Assembly: GCA_017427415.1 (NCBI GenBank)
Contig: JAFRSU010000032.1
Location: 1-54,132, forward strand
DNA length: 54,132 nucleotides
Direction of reading: 5' to 3'
From: Lachnospiraceae bacterium
GTDB lineage: Bacteria; Bacillota; Clostridia; Lachnospirales; Lachnospiraceae
Below the pieces are notes generated by a model, which saw nothing but the letters and a program-made list of their open reading frames with translations, made no database searches and had not been told where the DNA came from. Positions 50,913 to 54,132 of this stretch are shown piece by piece. Position 1 is the first letter of the stretch; every line of letters starts with the position of its first letter. A program made the translations under genes and the position numbers.

Positions 50913-50948
50913 TTGAGGGCATTCCAAAAGGATAGTCAATGTGACAGC

Positions 50949-50980
50949 ATTGTCATTCTGAGCGAAGCGAAGAATCTTAA
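50949..50980 (+). repeat. Type A repeat
   Basis: CATTGTCATTCTGAGCGAAG then CGAAGAATCTTA, close to the family consensus, between thrS and greA. Confidence 0.85.
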
Positions 50981-50995
50981 TAACAGGAGAAGACC

Positions 50996-51481
50996 ATGAA
51001 AGCAGAAATCAAAAAGAATGTAATGACATATGAAGGCGTTAAGGCATTAGAGGATGAGCTTGAGGACCTTAAGGTCAACCGCCGTAAGGAAGTAGCCCAG
51101 AAGATAAAGGAAGCCAGAGAGCAGGGCGACTTGAGCGAGAATGCAGAGTACGATGCAGCAAAGGAAGAACAGCGTGAGATCGAGGCCCGTATCGAAGAAG
51201 TAGAAAAGATCCTTAAAAATGCAGAAGTAGTAGATGCAGAAGATACCGCTAAGGATAACAGCATCACATTGGGCTGCACAGTTAAGATTTATGATGAGGA
51301 ATTTAAAGAGGAACTTGAATATAAGATCGTAGGCTCTACCGAGACAGATATCGCAAACAACAAGATCTCTAACGAGTCACCTATCGGTAAGGCACTCATC
51401 GGTAAGAAGGAAGGCAACAAGATCAAGGTCGAGTCGCCTTCAGGTGAGCTTAAATTCAAGATCTTAAAAGTTACCAGATAA
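50996..51481 (+). CDS. greA: Transcription elongation factor GreA
   Basis: A 161-residue RNA-polymerase secondary-channel factor that rescues backtracked complexes by stimulating transcript cleavage. The N-terminal coiled coil carries the acidic tip (KEAREQGDLSENAEYDAAKEE with the conserved D and E), and the C-terminal domain contains SPIGKALIGKKEGNKIKVESP. ATG 50996 follows ACAGGAGAAG. It directly precedes a type B repeat and lysS; greA-lysS linkage is common in Firmicutes, which suggests one transcription unit interrupted by the repeat. Confidence 0.95.
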   Translation: MKAEIKKNVMTYEGVKALEDELEDLKVNRRKEVAQKIKEAREQGDLSENAEYDAAKEEQREIEARIEEVEKILKNAEVVDAEDTAKDNSITLGCTVKIYDEEFKEELEYKIVGSTETDIANNKISNESPIGKALIGKKEGNKIKVESPSGELKFKILKVTR

Positions 51482-51640
51482 CACCTCATCAGTCAGCTTG
51501 CGCTGACAGCTTCCCCTCGCCAGGGAGGGCATCGACACACTTCGTGTATCGATATGTCCCCTCAAGGGGAAGCCGGAGCAGAACAAAGCCTCAGCCTTCC
51601 CCTTGAGGGGAAGGGGGACCGCGAAGCGGTGGATGAGGTG
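51482..51640. repeat. Type B repeat (MITE-like), full-length copy between greA and lysS
   Basis: 159 bases with perfect ends CACCTCATC (51482-51490) and GATGAGGTG (51632-51640). Inner hairpins parallel the 39647 copy, but with compensating changes (CAGCTTGCGCTG; ACCGCGAAGCGGT), which keep the stems paired. Confidence 0.9.
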
Positions 51641-51654
51641 TATAGGAGAATTAC

Positions 51655-53277
51655 ATGGCAGATAACAATAATAACCAGAACAATAACCAGAATCAGGCAC
51701 CTGTAGATTTAGGCCAGCTCCTAAAGGTACGCCGCGAAAAGCTTGCGAACCTGCAGGAAGCAGGCAAGGATCCGTTTGTCATCACCAAGTTTGACCAGAC
51801 ACATCATTCTGATGAGGTTAAGGCTTTATATGAAGAGCATGAAGCTAAGCTTTTAGCCGGAAGACCTGAAGTGGATGTAACAGGTCTTGACGAGCAGGCA
51901 GCAAGGGAAGCAAAGAAAAAGGATTATAACGAGCGCCGTGAGATCATGGACGCGAGCCCCATTAACGTAAGCATAGCTGGACGTATGATGTTCAAGCGTG
52001 TAATGGGTAAGGCTTCATTCTGCAATATCCGCGACCTTAAGGGCGATATCCAGGTATATGCATCTAAGGATGCTTTAGGTGAAGATGCATATGCTGAGTT
52101 TAAAAAGTCAGACATAGGCGATATATACGGTATCAAGGGATACATCTTCAGGACCATGACCGGCGAGATATCCGTTCATGCTACAGAGATGACACTTCTT
52201 ACCAAGAGCCTTCAGATACTACCCGAGAAATTCCACGGCCTTACAGATACCGATACAAGATATCGTCAGCGTTATGTTGACCTTATCATGAACATGGACA
52301 GCCGTGAAGTATTCATCAAGCGTTCGAAGATCATCAGCAAGATCAGAAGCTTCCTTGCAGACCGCAATTTTATGGAGGTTGAGACCCCCACACTTGTATC
52401 AAATGCGGGCGGAGCAGCAGCACGTCCTTTTGAGACTCATTACAATGCATTAGATGAGGATGTTAAGCTTCGTATATCACTTGAACTTTACTTAAAGAGA
52501 CTTATCGTAGGCGGATTAGAGAGAGTATTTGAGATCGGCCGTGTATACCGTAACGAGGGTGTTGATACCCGTCACAATCCTGAGTTCACACTTATGGAGC
52601 TCTACCAGGCATATACCGATTATTACGGTATGATGGAGCTTACTGAGAGTATGTTCAGATACTTAGCTCAGGAAGTATGCGGTACTACAAAGATCACATA
52701 CCAGGGTACAGAGATCGACCTCGGCAAGCCTTTCAGACGCCTTACCATGACCGATGCCATCAAGGAATATGCAGGTATCGACTTTGATCAGGTAGCTACC
52801 GACGAGGAAGCAAAGGCACTTGCAAAAGAACGTCATATAGAGTATGAGGAGCGCCACACCAAGGGCGACATCGTAAACCTCTTCTTCGAGGAGTATTGCG
52901 AGAAGGAGCTTGTACAGCCCACCTTCATCATGGACCACCCGATCGCTATTTCGCCTCTTACCAAGAAAAAGCCCACCGATCCCACAAAAGTAGAGCGTTT
53001 CGAGCTCTTCATCAATACATGGGAGATGTGTAACGCATATTCGGAGCTTAATGACCCGATTGACCAGCGTGAGCGTTTCAAGGCTCAGGATGCACTTGCA
53101 GATGCAGGTGATGAGGAAGCAAACCACACCGATGAGGACTTCCTGAACGCACTTGAGATCGGTATGCCTCCTACAGGCGGTATCGGATACGGTATTGACC
53201 GTCTCGTCATGCTGCTCACCGACAGCCCTTCCATACGTGAGGTCCTCTTGTTCCCGACGTTAAAGTCGCTGAGCTAA
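51655..53277 (+). CDS. lysS: Lysyl-tRNA synthetase, class II
   Basis: A 540-residue class IIb synthetase. The N-terminal tail is Asn/Gln-rich ([13 protein letters not shown]). The OB-fold anticodon domain contains [17 protein letters not shown]. Motif 2 is [20 protein letters not shown] and motif 3 is [20 protein letters not shown]. The insertion around residues 380-420 is the usual lysyl one. ATG 51655 follows TAGGAGAA, 14 bases after the type B repeat. It ends with a terminator hairpin. Confidence 0.97.
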   Translation: MADNNNNQNNNQNQAPVDLGQLLKVRREKLANLQEAGKDPFVITKFDQTHHSDEVKALYEEHEAKLLAGRPEVDVTGLDEQAAREAKKKDYNERREIMDASPINVSIAGRMMFKRVMGKASFCNIRDLKGDIQVYASKDALGEDAYAEFKKSDIGDIYGIKGYIFRTMTGEISVHATEMTLLTKSLQILPEKFHGLTDTDTRYRQRYVDLIMNMDSREVFIKRSKIISKIRSFLADRNFMEVETPTLVSNAGGAAARPFETHYNALDEDVKLRISLELYLKRLIVGGLERVFEIGRVYRNEGVDTRHNPEFTLMELYQAYTDYYGMMELTESMFRYLAQEVCGTTKITYQGTEIDLGKPFRRLTMTDAIKEYAGIDFDQVATDEEAKALAKERHIEYEERHTKGDIVNLFFEEYCEKELVQPTFIMDHPIAISPLTKKKPTDPTKVERFELFINTWEMCNAYSELNDPIDQRERFKAQDALADAGDEEANHTDEDFLNALEIGMPPTGGIGYGIDRLVMLLTDSPSIREVLLFPTLKSLS

Positions 53278-53320
53278 AGAGGATGAGGAAGAATATAAAA
53301 CAGAATAATAAGATTATGAG

Positions 53321-53348
53321 TGCCGGTCGAAAGACCGGCATATATTTT
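53321..53348 (+). terminator. Terminator of lysS
   Basis: TGCCGGTC/GACCGGCA with a GAAA loop followed by TATATTTT. The T residues overlap an inverted repeat TTTGACCACA/TGTGGTCAAA (53346-53382). Confidence 0.85.
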
Positions 53349-53394
53349 GACCACAAATGACCACTTAAAAACTGTGGTCAAAGACACCATTAAA

Positions 53395-53423
53395 TTGACA
53401 TCCTTCCCTGTATATGCTATCAT
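53395..53423 (+). promoter_or_regulatory. Sigma-A promoter of the superoxide reductase gene
   Basis: TTGACA (53395-53400), 17 bases, TATCAT (53418-53423). The inverted repeat TTTGACCACA...TGTGGTCAAA ends 12 bases upstream of the -35 and could be an operator. Confidence 0.65.
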
Positions 53424-53466
53424 GTGCTATAAGGGGTTTTAGGCGAATCAGAAGGAGGTAAGACAG

Positions 53467-53844
53467 ATGGTAAAATTCTATATATGTGAAACATGCAAAA
53501 ACATAATAACAAAAATAGTGGACTCTAAGGTACCCGTAGTATGCTGCGGCAAGCCCATGAAAGAGCTCGTACCCGGAGCAGTGGACGGTGCACTAGAGAA
53601 GCATGTACCTGCAGTAACAATAGAAGGAAATACTGTGAAGGTACAGATAGGTGAAGTAATACATCCGATGTTAACCGAGCACTATATCCAGTTCATAGCA
53701 CTGGAGACCAAGAACGGAGTCCAGATCAAGAACCTCAAGGCAGGAGATGAGCCCAAGGCAGAATTCATACTTGCTGACGGTGATGAGGCAGTGGCTGTGT
53801 ATGAGTACTGCAACCTGCATGGGCTGTGGGTGAAGGAAGTGTAA
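53467..53844 (+). CDS. Desulfoferrodoxin (2Fe superoxide reductase)
   Basis: A 125-residue protein that reduces superoxide to peroxide without releasing oxygen, a typical anaerobe defence. The desulforedoxin-like centre I has C7, C10, C26 and C27 (ICETC...VVCCG). Centre II ligands are in KHVPAV, GEVIHPMLTEHYI and YEYCNLHGLW (three to four His plus the Cys). ATG 53467 follows AGAAGGAGGT. Rubredoxin or a similar donor is not encoded nearby. Confidence 0.95.
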   Translation: MVKFYICETCKNIITKIVDSKVPVVCCGKPMKELVPGAVDGALEKHVPAVTIEGNTVKVQIGEVIHPMLTEHYIQFIALETKNGVQIKNLKAGDEPKAEFILADGDEAVAVYEYCNLHGLWVKEV

Positions 53845-53904
53845 TGCTCTCATAAAGGGAGATGATTGATTATCATAATGTCTTTTGAAATGAAAGAAAA
53901 AGAA

Positions 53905-53939
53905 TATCATCTTTCTTAATTAAACTAAGAAAGATAATA
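53905..53939. terminator. Inverted repeat after the superoxide reductase gene
   Basis: TATCATCTTTCTTA pairs with TAAGAAAGATAATA (one mismatch pair) around a 7-base loop. There is no clean T-run, so termination is only likely. The rest of 53845-54008 is AT-rich without a supported gene. Confidence 0.45.
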
Positions 53940-54008
53940 ATCAGAAGTTATTATATTTATAAAAGTTACAAAAACCGGAAAGAACCACGACAAAAGCACG
54001 AGGCTCAC

Positions 54009-54132
54009 ATGACATATAAATTAAATCCAGAAATAAGAAAAATAGAAAGCAACATAGTATTAATATATCCCGATTGCAGTAGAAAAGAGTATTCTTCCGG
54101 AACTATGTTGGCTGAGGATGCATTTGATAAAA
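54009..54132 (+). CDS. 5' part of a gene cut by the right edge
   Basis: An open frame begins at ATG 54009 and runs to the window end (41 codons), starting MTYKLNPEIRKIESNIVLIY. The ribosome site is weak (ACGAGGCTCAC). I do not recognise the family; the visible part is soluble and polar. The product cannot be named from this fragment. Confidence 0.5.
   Translation, partial: MTYKLNPEIRKIESNIVLIYPDCSRKEYSSGTMLAEDAFDK

Noticed and set aside
39647..51640. CRISPR array from recurring repeats
   Set aside because: Repeats are far apart, variable in length and palindromic along their whole length; there are no regular spacers and no cas genes.

Overview
The window looks like a chromosomal segment of a motile anaerobic Firmicute of the family Lachnospiraceae (Butyrivibrio/Roseburia-like). 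The evidence is clostridial-type flagellar gene order with FliW and CsrA, strong AGGAGG ribosome sites, an anaerobe's superoxide reductase, meso-diaminopimelate dehydrogenase, and intergenic repeats of a kind common in gut and rumen Clostridia. The genus is an inference; no rRNA or tRNA gene was seen.

Region by region. (1) 1-7096: cysK, addA and a methyltransferase in one direction, then a 245-base fold-back element, then hslO (Hsp33). (2) 7100-19600: a late flagellar block, flgM-flgN-flgK-flgK-(structured 310-base gap)-flgL-fliW-csrA-flaG-fliD-fliS-(FliT-like)-flagellin. Sigma-28 promoters of the form TAAG-N15-NYCGATA stand before flgM, flaG, fliS and flagellin (two in tandem). The leaders of flaG and flagellin carry GGA-loop hairpins expected of CsrA targets, so the block encodes its own checkpoint: FlgM holds sigma-28, FliW titrates CsrA, and CsrA represses leader RNAs. 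(3) 19600-31530: the flagellin glycosylation island. An AT-rich rightward part (Maf glycosyltransferase, two Gfo/Idh/MocA oxidoreductases, a hexapeptide acetyltransferase, LegF cytidylyltransferase) converges on a leftward operon legB-legC-ptmE-legH-legI-legG, which should make a legionaminic-acid-type nonulosonic acid through GDP sugars. (4) 31600-35980: a mobile-looking patch with a nucleotidyltransferase, an Rpn/PD-(D/E)XK protein, a second flagellin with a large beta-rich central insert and its own sigma-28-like promoter, a duplicated rpn 3' end and a HicAB-like pair with a short toxin. (5) 35980-54132: housekeeping and cell-envelope genes: Na/Pi cotransporter, DUF1846, a CofE-like ligase, an ECF sigma/anti-sigma pair, a GH74-like glycosidase, dUTPase, ddh, a lipoprotein amidase, thrS, greA, lysS and superoxide reductase. 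They are separated by many copies of two repeat families.

The most notable items are the second flagellin (bracketed by copies of the rpn tail, with a beta-helix-like insert that may bind polysaccharide), the multi-hairpin CsrA-type leader of flaG-fliD directly downstream of csrA, two large structured noncoding segments (5924-6168 and 11760-12071), and a roughly 28-base repeat that has entered coding sequence in at least two genes. Base-composition statements are by eye; no computation or database search was run.
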